Part shown: positions 15,723 through 28,148 of the stretch, piece by piece
Position numbering within the stretch: position 1 is the stretch's first letter
How the letters are laid out: every line of letters starts with the position of its first letter
From: Desulfamplus sp.
GTDB lineage: Bacteria; Desulfobacterota; Desulfobacteria; Desulfobacterales; Desulfobacteraceae
Reading direction: 5' to 3'
Length of the DNA: 64,000 nucleotides
NCBI GenBank assembly: GCA_015231615.1
Contig: JADGBE010000006.1
Location: 1-64,000, forward strand
Program-made: the position numbers and the translations under genes
The notes under the pieces: generated by a model
The model's input: the letters and a program-made list of their open reading frames with translations, nothing else
What the model was told of the DNA's origin: nothing
The model's database searches: none

Positions 15723-18700
15723 ATGCCCATAAACCAATACCTAAAACAAGTTAAACAAAGATTTGCCGCTGGCATCTCTACCGAGCATAGTTACCGCTCT
15801 GATTTGCAAGTATTGTTAAGCAATCTTGTTAAAGGGATTACTGTAACCAACGAACCTAAAAGGCAGAAATGCGGGGCACCTGATTATATAATCCAAAATA
15901 AAGAGGTTCCGTTAGGGTATATAGAAGCCAAAGATATCGGGATTGATCTAAATAAAACCGAACGAACAGATCAGATGAAGCGTTATCTTGCAAGTCTTGA
16001 TAACCTTATTCTTACTGATTACTTGCAATTTAGATTTTATAAGTATGGAAGTAAAGTCAGCGAGATAAAAATCGCCTCAATAGAAAATGGCAAGTTGGTT
16101 GTCTGTCCAGAACAATTCCCCTCGTTTGAAACACACATCAAAGATTTTTGCGGTTTTACAGGACAGACCATCAAATCAGCAGAAAAACTTGCCAAAATGA
16201 TGGCTCAAAAAGCCAAAATGATGGAAGAAGTTTTGTTCAATGCTGTAAAAAATGAAGATAGCGAAGATAACTCCCTGAAAGACCAGTTAGAGGCATTCAG
16301 GCAGATATTAATAAACGATTTAGATGAAAAGACCTTTGCTGATATTTACGCCCAAACTATTGCTTATGGTCTCTTTGCAGCAAGATTACACGATAAGACT
16401 TTGGAAGATTTCTCAAGGCAGGAAGCAAGAGAACTTATTCCAAGATCAAACCCATTCTTGAGAAACCTTTTTGATTATGTTTCAGGTGCCCAGTTAGATG
16501 AAAGAGTTGTCTGGATTGTCAATGATCTATGCGAAATTTTCAGGGCAACTGATTTGCAATCTATTTTGTCAGATTTTGGAAAGGCAACTGGACAAAATGA
16601 TCCTTTTCTCCATTTCTATGAGACCTTCCTTACCGAATACGATCCCAAATTAAGAAAATCCAGAGGCGTTTATTACACACCAGAACCAGTTGTTAATTTC
16701 ATTGTTCGGGCAGTTGATGATATTTTAAAAGAGGAGTTTGGGCTTTCAAAAGGGTTGGCAGACACTTCAAAGGTTAAAATCAAACGTAAAATCGAAGGAA
16801 CAGCAACCAAAAAGGGGAAAGATGTTTATAAAGAGGAGGAAATCCATAAAGTTCAGATACTTGACCCTGCTACAGGAACAGGCACTTTTTTAGCAGAGAC
16901 AGTTAAACAGATTTACTCCAAGTTTAAAGGTCAGGAAGGTTTGTGGTCAAGTTATGTTGAAAAAGACCTTATCCCTCGAATAAATGGTTTTGAAATCTTG
17001 ATGGCATCATACACAATGTGCCATTTAAAACTTGAAATGCTCTTAAATGAAACAGGATACAAGCCCAAAAATGATAATCAACAACCTCGATTAAAAGTTT
17101 ATCTGACCAACAGCCTTGAAGAGGTTAATCCATATACTGGAACTCTGTTTGCAAGCTGGTTGTCAAGAGAGTCAACCGAAGCAAACTATGTCAAGCGTGA
17201 TGCTCCAGTTATGGTTGTAATTGGTAATCCGCCGTATAGTGGGGAAAGTGCGAATAAAGGCAAATGGATAATGAATCTCATGGAGGATTACAAAAAAGAA
17301 CCGGGTGGAAATGAAAAATTAAAAGAGCGAAATCCTAAATGGATTAATGATGATTATGTCAAATTTATTCGTTATGGACAATTTTTTATAGAAAAAAACG
17401 GAAGCGGCGTGCTGGCGTTTATTAATCCACATGGATTTTTAGATAACCCGACTTTTAGAGGTATGCGTTGGAATTTACTAAAAACATTTGATAAAATTTA
17501 CACCATAGACCTACACGGCAACGCCAAAAAAAAAGAATTTGCACCAGATGGAAGCATTGACCAAAATGTATTTGACATAATGCAAGGTGTTTCTATTAAT
17601 TTATTTGTAAAAACAGATAAGAAAAAAAATAATGAATTAGGAAAAGTATTCCATTGTGACTTATTTGGTAAAAGAGAAGTTAAATATAATTTTCTTTTTG
17701 AAAATTCAATAAAATCAGTTTTGTATAAAGAACTTCCAAATATTGCACCTAATTATTTTTTAGTATCAAAAGACTTTGATCTCCAAGAGATATATGACAA
17801 AGGTATTAGATTAGAAGAGTTGTTTACATCAAATAATGTAGGAATAGTCACAGCAAGAGATAATTTTACAATACACAATAGTAAAATTGAATTACAGAAA
17901 ACTATTGAAGAGTTTTTAACTTTAGATGACGAGACAGCAAGAGTCAGATTTCATTTAGGTAAGGATGTTAGAGATTGGCAAGTCAACTTTGCAAAAAAGG
18001 ATTTACAAAAAAACTATCCTAACAAGGGAGCGGTTGTAAACATTAATTATAGACCTTTTGATGTCAGATGGACATTCTATACTGGCAATTCAAAAGGGTT
18101 TCATTGTTATCCAAGAACAGAAATAATGAAGCATTTCATAAAAGGAAATGTAGGTATTGTTTATAAACTTGGAAACTCAGAAGAACAATCAGCTTCCGCA
18201 ATGGTTACAAATACTATAATTGACTTCAGAAGCTGGTCAAGACCAGGTATGCAAGGTGGTGATTATGTCGCCCCGCTTTATTTATATCCTGATGCAAGTG
18301 GACAGCAAACAATTGACCAAGCAATCCAAAGAACCCCAAACCTCAACCTCGAAATCATCAAGCAAATATCAAAAAAACTATCTTTAGCCTTCACACCTGA
18401 AAAAGAGACAACCGAAAACACCTTTGCACCAATCGACATTTTAGATTATGTTTACGCTGTTTTGCACTCTCCAACATACCGCGAGAAATACAAAGAGTTT
18501 TTAAAAATAGACTTTCCACGAGTTCCCTATCCTGAAAATAAAGAGATATTTTGGCAATTAGTCAAACTCGGTGGTGAACTTCGCACTATCCATCTATTGG
18601 AAAACCCGATTGTTGAAGAGTATATTACAACCTATCCAATAGACGGAACAAACATAGTGGAAAAACCACAATATTTAGATGGTAAAGTCTATATCAACAA

Positions 18701-18896
18701 AGAGCAGTATTTTGATAAAATGCCTGAAATAGCTTGGAATTTTTATATTGGCGGTTATCAGCCAGCACAAAAATGGTTGAAAGACCGAAAGGGCAGAGAG
18801 TTATCAGTTGATGACATTTTACATTACCAGAAGATTATTGTAGCATTATCAGAGACTTATAGAATCATGCTGATTATAAGGGATTTGGAGTTGTGA
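15723..18896 (+). CDS. Type ISP-like single-chain restriction-modification enzyme (nuclease-methyltransferase-specificity)
   Basis: 1057 residues. The N-terminus (~1-150) is a PD-(D/E)xK nuclease-like domain: D54 in GAPDYII, then E68 and K70 in GYIEAKD. Helical coupling follows, then the N6-adenine methyltransferase with the SAM motif LDPATGTGTF (D381) and catalytic NPPY (502-505). A long C-terminal specificity region of the type ISP kind ends the protein. The classic LlaBIII/LlaGI type ISP enzymes are about 1,570 residues with a RecA-like helicase between nuclease and methylase. I see none here, so this resembles a helicase-less, type IIG-like architecture. The recognition site cannot be inferred. 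An Rpn-type nuclease gene follows after 18 bases. Confidence 0.88.
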   Translation: MPINQYLKQVKQRFAAGISTEHSYRSDLQVLLSNLVKGITVTNEPKRQKCGAPDYIIQNKEVPLGYIEAKDIGIDLNKTERTDQMKRYLASLDNLILTDYLQFRFYKYGSKVSEIKIASIENGKLVVCPEQFPSFETHIKDFCGFTGQTIKSAEKLAKMMAQKAKMMEEVLFNAVKNEDSEDNSLKDQLEAFRQILINDLDEKTFADIYAQTIAYGLFAARLHDKTLEDFSRQEARELIPRSNPFLRNLFDYVSGAQLDERVVWIVNDLCEIFRATDLQSILSDFGKATGQNDPFLHFYETFLTEYDPKLRKSRGVYYTPEPVVNFIVRAVDDILKEEFGLSKGLADTSKVKIKRKIEGTATKKGKDVYKEEEIHKVQILDPATGTGTFLAETVKQIYSKFKGQEGLWSSYVEKDLIPRINGFEILMASYTMCHLKLEMLLNETGYKPKNDNQQPRLKVYLTNSLEEVNPYTGTLFASWLSRESTEANYVKRDAPVMVVIGNPPYSGESANKGKWIMNLMEDYKKEPGGNEKLKERNPKWINDDYVKFIRYGQFFIEKNGSGVLAFINPHGFLDNPTFRGMRWNLLKTFDKIYTIDLHGNAKKKEFAPDGSIDQNVFDIMQGVSINLFVKTDKKKNNELGKVFHCDLFGKREVKYNFLFENSIKSVLYKELPNIAPNYFLVSKDFDLQEIYDKGIRLEELFTSNNVGIVTARDNFTIHNSKIELQKTIEEFLTLDDETARVRFHLGKDVRDWQVNFAKKDLQKNYPNKGAVVNINYRPFDVRWTFYTGNSKGFHCYPRTEIMKHFIKGNVGIVYKLGNSEEQSASAMVTNTIIDFRSWSRPGMQGGDYVAPLYLYPDASGQQTIDQAIQRTPNLNLEIIKQISKKLSLAFTPEKETTENTFAPIDILDYVYAVLHSPTYREKYKEFLKIDFPRVPYPENKEIFWQLVKLGGELRTIHLLENPIVEEYITTYPIDGTNIVEKPQYLDGKVYINKEQYFDKMPEIAWNFYIGGYQPAQKWLKDRKGRELSVDDILHYQKIIVALSETYRIMLIIRDLEL

Positions 18897-18914
18897 GATT
18901 CCAAAGAGATAAAA

Positions 18915-20027
18915 ATGGAAATCAAATTATACAATGATGTTGTGTTTAAATGGGTGTTTGGAAGACAGGAGCAGACTTATCCCTTAATCTGTTTTCTCAA
19001 TTCTGTAGTCTCTTATGACCTTGATGATTGTTCTGATACGGACAAATCTAAATTTTCAGAGGTTGAGATTCTAAATCCTTATGATGTGAATGAGCCATTT
19101 ACAAGTGAGAAGCAGGGAATACTTGATATAAGGGCAAAAGATATTAACAGCCATGAGTGGATTGATTTGGAGATTCAGGTTGTCCGCACTTCGGATTATC
19201 GTGAGCGGTCAAAATATTATCTTGCTGGTATGTATCGTGATCAGTTGAAAAAGAGCAGTTGGCATAATTACGATGAACTACGAGCCTGTTATGGAATCCA
19301 CATTCTGGTAGATTCAATTTTTCAAGACAAAGATGAAGAAGAGTTCTGGTTTAATCACTATAGAATGCTTAATGTTAGAACACACAAACCACTGATGAAC
19401 CATTGGAATCTTTATTATGTTGAGTTAAACAAGTTCTTGAAATGTTTTGAGAAAGCTAAACTCAGCAAAACAATTGAAGAAGGTTCTAAGAATATAATGT
19501 CTTTTAGCAAAGAGCTTGAACTTTGGAGCTATTTTTTAGGAACAATCCAAGATAATTCAAAACCGCTGTCCCCTGTTTTGAGTAAAATTAAGGGAATAAA
19601 GGAGGTATTTGAGATGCTTCAAACCTTTACAAAAGATGACAGACTAAGAGAACAGTATCGCCTGCATGAGGAGTTTATAAGAGTTCAAAGAGGCGAGGAG
19701 GCCAGAAAAGAAAGATTAAAGCAGCAATATAATAAAGCGTTACTTGACCTTGAGCAAGCTGTAAAGGCTAAAGAACAAGAGCGTAAAGCCAAAGAACAAG
19801 AGCGTAAAGCTAAAGAAGAGGCTTTAAAAAGAAACGCAGAGGAAAGAAAAGCCAAAGAAGAAGAGCGAAAAGCCAAAGAAGAGGCTTTAAAAGCTAATGA
19901 AGAGGCTTTACAAAGAAATAACGAAATTTTGAAAGTATCTGTTTCATCTCTTAAAACAGCAGGTTATTCAAACGATAAAATCGCAGTAATGTTAAATATA
20001 CCTTTGAAAGAAGTTGAGAGTATTTAA
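18915..20027 (+). CDS. Rpn/PDDEXK-family nuclease with coiled-coil repeat tail
   Basis: 370 residues. The N-terminal ~230 resemble the Rpn (recombination-promoting nuclease)/PD-(D/E)xK transposase-like family: MEIKLYNDVVFKWVFG start and active-site region GILDIRAKD...WIDLEIQVV. The next ~90 residues are a highly charged coiled coil of repeated KAKEQER / KAKEEAL units. The final ~30 residues (LKTAGYSNDKIAVMLNIP) look like a small helix-turn-helix of the kind ending many Rpn proteins. Rpn proteins promote RecA-independent recombination, and some act in phage defence. It lies directly after the restriction-modification gene and is probably co-transcribed. Confidence 0.85.
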   Translation: MEIKLYNDVVFKWVFGRQEQTYPLICFLNSVVSYDLDDCSDTDKSKFSEVEILNPYDVNEPFTSEKQGILDIRAKDINSHEWIDLEIQVVRTSDYRERSKYYLAGMYRDQLKKSSWHNYDELRACYGIHILVDSIFQDKDEEEFWFNHYRMLNVRTHKPLMNHWNLYYVELNKFLKCFEKAKLSKTIEEGSKNIMSFSKELELWSYFLGTIQDNSKPLSPVLSKIKGIKEVFEMLQTFTKDDRLREQYRLHEEFIRVQRGEEARKERLKQQYNKALLDLEQAVKAKEQERKAKEQERKAKEEALKRNAEERKAKEEERKAKEEALKANEEALQRNNEILKVSVSSLKTAGYSNDKIAVMLNIPLKEVESI

Positions 20028-20034
20028 AAACCAG

Positions 20035-21093
20035 ATGAATTCACTTACACAACCATTTATTCATTCAGATAATCGAATTATAAATTATCTTCGTATCTCA
20101 GTTACAGACAGATGCAACCTTGCATGTCGATATTGCGTGCCGAAAGAGGCATTGCGATTTATAAACCATGATAAAATTGCAAGATACGAAGAGTTACACA
20201 AAATTGTCGTATGTGCCTCTGAGGTTGGAATTACTAAATTAAGAGTTACAGGAGGGGAACCCCTTATGCGTAAAGGGGTTTTGCCTTTTATAAAGGGCTT
20301 ATCAAAGATTGATGGAATAAAAGATATTTCAATTACTACAAACGGCGTTCTACTTGAACCTAACATAAACGAAATCATAGAGTCAGGTGTAAATAGGATA
20401 AATATAAGTTTAGATACTCTTAAGCCAGATAGGTTCGCATTTATATCAGGACGAGACAATTTTAGAGCTGTATGGCAAGGAATCATGTCAGCTCTTGATA
20501 AGGGGCTTTCACCTGTGAAGCTAAATGCTGTTATATTAAGAGGAATAAATTATGATGAGATTGAAGATTTGGCGGCACTCTCTTTAAAGTATCCTTTTCA
20601 TGTTCGATTTATTGAGTATATGCCTATGGGAAATTCAGCAGTCGATATTTCACAACAAGTTCTTATACCTGAAATCAGAGAAAGAATTGAGCAAAAGATG
20701 GGAAAACTCGATTCAGTAGGAGCTATAAACTTAGAGGCTGGACCCGCAAAGCGTTATAAAATAAAAGGAGCTTTAGGGGAGATTGGTTTTATATCACCCG
20801 TTAGCTCTCATTTTTGTCATCAGTGCAATAGGTTAAGAGTTACATCAACTGGACATTTACGACCTTGCCTTTTAAATAATCAAGAGTTTGATATTTTGAC
20901 ACCATTGCGTCAAGGTGCTTCTTGTGAAACCATAAAGCAGATTTTCCTTTCAGCAATTAAACGAAAACCCTCAACCCATAACCTTAATTATTCTGATAAT
21001 CTAACGATAAGCGATATTAATAAAAACTTTTCTCTAAGCTCTCAGATAAGCAATAACCGTGTGCAGACGCAAATGTCAACAATTGGCGGATGA
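20035..21093 (+). CDS. moaA: GTP 3',8-cyclase (molybdenum cofactor synthesis)
   Basis: 352 residues. The radical-SAM cluster motif CNLACRYC follows YLRISVTDR near the N-terminus, and TGGEPLMR binds SAM. The C-terminal second 4Fe-4S site is CHQCNRLRVTSTGHLRPCL, and the protein ends in the conserved Gly-Gly needed for activity. It makes 3',8-cyclo-GTP, the first step to molybdopterin. It pairs functionally with moeA at 4205, and moaC is not in the window. An in-frame TTG at 20014 overlaps the preceding gene; ATG at 20035 is preferred, though no clear ribosome-binding site is visible. There is an extra polar stretch of ~20 residues near the end. Confidence 0.95.
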   Translation: MNSLTQPFIHSDNRIINYLRISVTDRCNLACRYCVPKEALRFINHDKIARYEELHKIVVCASEVGITKLRVTGGEPLMRKGVLPFIKGLSKIDGIKDISITTNGVLLEPNINEIIESGVNRINISLDTLKPDRFAFISGRDNFRAVWQGIMSALDKGLSPVKLNAVILRGINYDEIEDLAALSLKYPFHVRFIEYMPMGNSAVDISQQVLIPEIRERIEQKMGKLDSVGAINLEAGPAKRYKIKGALGEIGFISPVSSHFCHQCNRLRVTSTGHLRPCLLNNQEFDILTPLRQGASCETIKQIFLSAIKRKPSTHNLNYSDNLTISDINKNFSLSSQISNNRVQTQMSTIGG

Positions 21094-21160
21094 TTTACGG
21101 CAGATAATAACTTAAAAGGTTGCGTCTAAATTTAAACATTTTAGGAGAAATTAGGGACAG

Positions 21161-22027
21161 ATGAATAAAGCATACGGACTTGCAATTCTTACAGTTCTTT
21201 TTTGGTCAACATCGGCAACAGCCTTTAAACTCTCTCTTAAACACCTTGATTTTCTACAGCTTCTATTTTATTCAAGTTTAGTTGCAACTGTTGTAATAGC
21301 TGCTATTTTAGTAGTTCAAGGAAGGTTCAAAGAGATATTTACCCTTGAACGCCAAGATTATATAAATTCGTTGTTTTTAGGTTTTATAAATCCATTTGTA
21401 TATTATCTTATGATATTTAAGGCATACGATCTTCTTCCTGCTCAAGTTGCCCAATCTGTAAATTATACATGGGCAATAATGCTTACACTTCTCTCTGTTC
21501 CTATCCTTAAACACCCGTTTGGAAAAATTGACTTTATTGCCATGATTATCTGCTACACAGGTGCTGTTATTGTCTCTACTCATGGGGACATTTCAAGCTT
21601 CAAGAGCTTAAATTTAAACGGTCTTCTTTTAGCAATTGGTAGTACTGCTGTATGGGCAGTTTACTGGATTATGAATGTTCGTATGCCTCGTGAACCTATT
21701 GTTGGTCTTTTTCTTAATTTCCTATTTAGTCTTCCTTTATCGGCATTAACGTGTATTTGGTTTTCAAGTATAACCGATATTTCACTTAAAGGGCTTGCTG
21801 GGGCGGTCTGGGTAGGGTGTTTTGAATTAGGATTTACCTTTGTTATTTGGCTTACAGCACTTAAACTTAGCAAAAACACAGGTAAACTTGCCAATATTAT
21901 CTTTTTAACTCCATTTATCTCATTGATATTCATTAGGTTCTTTTTAAACGAGACCCTATTTATATCGACATTTATTGGGCTTGCGTTTATTGTGTCTGGG
22001 CTTTTACTCCAAAAGACAGCATCATAA
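21161..22027 (+). CDS. EamA/DMT-family transporter
   Basis: A 288-residue membrane protein with about ten hydrophobic helices arranged as two EamA repeats, starting MNKAYGLAILTVLFWSTSAT, with the usual FWG/FWS-type motif in helix 1. Such proteins export amino acids or small metabolites across the inner membrane. The substrate cannot be read from sequence. TAGGAGAAA lies upstream of the start. The preceding moaA is unrelated. Confidence 0.85.
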   Translation: MNKAYGLAILTVLFWSTSATAFKLSLKHLDFLQLLFYSSLVATVVIAAILVVQGRFKEIFTLERQDYINSLFLGFINPFVYYLMIFKAYDLLPAQVAQSVNYTWAIMLTLLSVPILKHPFGKIDFIAMIICYTGAVIVSTHGDISSFKSLNLNGLLLAIGSTAVWAVYWIMNVRMPREPIVGLFLNFLFSLPLSALTCIWFSSITDISLKGLAGAVWVGCFELGFTFVIWLTALKLSKNTGKLANIIFLTPFISLIFIRFFLNETLFISTFIGLAFIVSGLLLQKTAS

Positions 22028-22067
22028 ATATCAAGATAAACATATAGTTTTTAAGAAGGAAAACAAA

Positions 22068-23342
22068 ATGAGTGAATATGTAAATATTTTTCAAGGCGGT
22101 TATAACCCTTTTGAAGCATTATCAATCTTGTTGAAAAATGAAAAAGAGCGTGTTGAAAAAGCTATTAAAACTCGCGGACACTTTACCCCAGTTGATTTAA
22201 GTAAGAAACGCCCATTGACAATTGGATTTGCCCCGGGTGATGGAATTGGTCCTATTGTTGCAAAGGCTGCCCTTACCATTCTTGAGACTATGCTCTCAAA
22301 CGAGATGGCAAAAGGAGAGATCACAGTTATTGAGATACCTGACCTTACAATAGAAAAGAGGCTTGAGCTTGATGTTGTAGCACCTCAAACTTCCATTGAT
22401 GTGATTGACAAGTGCGATGTTATATTAAAGATGCCTTTGGAGACCCCTGATAGCTCAAAATACCCAAATGTTCCAAGTGCAAATGTTTGGATGAGGCAAT
22501 ATATGGATCTCTTTGCCTGTCAAAGAGGGATTAAAAATGAAGAGTTAGGAATTGATTTTACTATTTTCAGATGTAATCTTGGTACTCCATATCAAGATGC
22601 AAAATCAGCAGGGGTCTCTTTGTTAAATGGTCAAGAGGAGTATGCTCTCTGCTTCTGGCCTCAGGCAAGAATTGATATTGAACGCCTCACTCATCTTGCC
22701 TGTATCCATGCAAAAGAGCAGAGCCTAAAAATTGATAAGCTAAATTTAAGTCCAAATGGTAAAGAGCAAAATGTGACACCAGCGGTTGTTCTAAATTTCA
22801 AAGATAATGTTATAAAGCCAGATGCTGCTGCTTTAAATTGGGCAAAAGCCTATATTGACACAAATTTTCCTGAAGTTGACTATCTCTCTGTAAAACCTGA
22901 TGACTTTTCATACACAGTTACTCAGCCATCAAAACTTCAATCAATGAGAGGAGAGAAAACAGGAAAAGAGTTTAAACTCACCACTATGGTTTGCAATAAC
23001 ATTGTAGGCGATATGGCAGGAGACGAGGCTGGAATGTATGTTGGTGGTATTGGGGGGGTAGGTTCAGCAAACATATCATTCTCACAAGGTATGTTTGAAG
23101 CTGGAGGTGGTACAGGCACAAGAATGATGCTTGAAAATAGAGGTCATTTTTCATCTCCTGTAGCTGTTGCTAAAGCAACTGGAGAATTACTTGATTTTAT
23201 TGGTTATCCTGATTTAAAAGAAAGGGTTTTTGCTGCTGTAGATGATTTAACTTCTGAAAACTTAGTGCCAAACGGCGGTAAAAATGGAATAACTTGTGAA
23301 CAAGCAACTGAGTTTCTTTTAAACAAACTCAAAAGTTTTTAA
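22068..23342 (+). CDS. Isocitrate/isopropylmalate dehydrogenase-family enzyme
   Basis: 424 residues from ATG 22068, with AGAAGGA upstream; the frame extends to 21975 over the transporter gene without homology. TIGFAPGDGIGPIVAKAA is the family N-terminal motif. VWMRQYMDLFACQRG gives the substrate-binding Arg region, and NIVGDMAGDEAGMYVGGIGGVGSANI corresponds to the family signature with Asp metal ligands. Oxidative decarboxylation of a 2-hydroxy dicarboxylate is expected. Position next to pyruvate:ferredoxin oxidoreductase favours isocitrate (TCA or reductive TCA cycle) over leucine synthesis. The sequence differs enough from canonical Icd and LeuB to leave the substrate open. Confidence 0.8.
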   Translation: MSEYVNIFQGGYNPFEALSILLKNEKERVEKAIKTRGHFTPVDLSKKRPLTIGFAPGDGIGPIVAKAALTILETMLSNEMAKGEITVIEIPDLTIEKRLELDVVAPQTSIDVIDKCDVILKMPLETPDSSKYPNVPSANVWMRQYMDLFACQRGIKNEELGIDFTIFRCNLGTPYQDAKSAGVSLLNGQEEYALCFWPQARIDIERLTHLACIHAKEQSLKIDKLNLSPNGKEQNVTPAVVLNFKDNVIKPDAAALNWAKAYIDTNFPEVDYLSVKPDDFSYTVTQPSKLQSMRGEKTGKEFKLTTMVCNNIVGDMAGDEAGMYVGGIGGVGSANISFSQGMFEAGGGTGTRMMLENRGHFSSPVAVAKATGELLDFIGYPDLKERVFAAVDDLTSENLVPNGGKNGITCEQATEFLLNKLKSF

Positions 23343-23391
23343 ATAGCAGTTATTTTAAACAATTAGTATGTAATAATATTTATACAAATAA

Positions 23392-27081
<3,690 letters not shown>

Positions 27082-27098
27082 TTTAAGTTATACTGTTT

Positions 27099-27145
27099 CG
27101 GTCATAAGTTTAGTTTCTCATATATAAAAACTAAACTTATGACCG
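27099..27145 (+). terminator. Long inverted repeat after nifJ, possible terminator
   Basis: A perfect 18-bp stem (CGGTCATAAGTTTAGTTT and its complement) with an 11-base loop starts 17 bp after the nifJ stop. It lacks a clear T-run, so it may instead be a transcript-stabilising hairpin or a small palindromic element. Confidence 0.5.
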
Positions 27146-27271
27146 TTTGAAGTATATATCTGATTTAACGTGGGGGTAGCTTAAAAATGATCTGCCTCAC
27201 ATTTGTTATTTTTTCTATTAAACCTTAACTTTAGCGATATTTATTTTAGATAAATAGCTAAGAAGGATAAT

Positions 27272-27688
27272 ATGCCCGCAAGAGATATTTATCACTATAA
27301 TGTAAAAAATGCCTTGATTAAAGACGGGTGGATTATTACACACGATCCTCTATCTTTAAAATGGGGTAAAACAGATATGTATGCAGATTTGGGGGCTGAA
27401 AAAATACTCGCTGCTGAAAAAAAACAACGTAAAATAGCTGTCGAAATCAAAAGTTTTGTAGGACCTTCCATAATTAAAGACCTCAGAGATGCTCTTGGGC
27501 AATATGTACTGTATCACGATATACTAAAATGCACTGAACCTGACCGCATACTTTATCTTGCAATACGCCAAGCTATCTTTTTATCATTATTTGAAGAACC
27601 TATAGGTCAACTTCTCCTCCAAAACCAACGTGTCAGACTTATGGTTTTCGAACATAAAAGAGAGGAAATTTTGCAATGGATACCTTGA
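27272..27688 (+). CDS. xisH: XisH-family protein
   Basis: 138 residues matching XisH, named from the fdxN-element excision-controlling genes of Anabaena: MPARDIYHYNVKNALIKDGW, then WGKTDMYADLGAEK and IAVEIKSF, a PD-(D/E)xK-like core with E-x-K. C-terminal LRLMVFEHKREEI-type ending. Family members are mainly cyanobacterial and usually paired with XisI, as here. Its biochemical function is not established; excision control, nuclease activity or a toxin-like role are all proposed or possible. AGAAGGATA lies upstream of ATG. Confidence 0.92.
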   Translation: MPARDIYHYNVKNALIKDGWIITHDPLSLKWGKTDMYADLGAEKILAAEKKQRKIAVEIKSFVGPSIIKDLRDALGQYVLYHDILKCTEPDRILYLAIRQAIFLSLFEEPIGQLLLQNQRVRLMVFEHKREEILQWIP

Positions 27689-28011
27689 ATGAATACCGCA
27701 GTATTATTGAAAAAGTATTAAGAAACTATGTAAATATCACCTACGCTAATGGAAAGATAGAAAATGAGATAATTATTGACCATAATAATGATCGTTATTT
27801 GGTAATGTCATTGGGTTGGGAAAATGTAAGAAGAATTCACGGTTGTATTATACATATAGACATTATTGACGGTATGGTCTGGATACAGAGAGATGGAACT
27901 GAAGATGGAATAGCAACTGAATTGGAACAAGAAGGTATGCCTAAAGATCATATTGTCTTAGGATTTCATGAACCTGATGTTCGGTGTCATACTGGATATG
28001 CTGTTGCATAA
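27676..28011 (+). CDS. xisI: XisI-family protein
   Basis: 111 residues matching XisI: YRSIIEKVLRNYVNITYANG, then DRYLVMSLGWENVRRIHGCIIHIDIIDG and the end QDGTEDGIATELE...LGFHEPDVRCHTGYAVA. It overlaps xisH by 13 bases in another frame, showing tight coupling as in cyanobacterial pairs. There is no fdxN element or recombinase (XisF) nearby, so a role in DNA excision here is unsupported. A two-component module acquired by transfer is the simplest reading. Confidence 0.92.
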   Translation: MDTLNEYRSIIEKVLRNYVNITYANGKIENEIIIDHNNDRYLVMSLGWENVRRIHGCIIHIDIIDGMVWIQRDGTEDGIATELEQEGMPKDHIVLGFHEPDVRCHTGYAVA

Positions 28012-28148
28012 CAAAAATTGAGAAAAGTTTCATTGGACATGAATATTAAACCCTTGAATTTTATTATAATTTTTGATATTAATTCCAACTAAAATTGATA
28101 ATTTTTTTGCTGTAATTTTAAGATATTATAACCAGAAGGAGACTTAAT

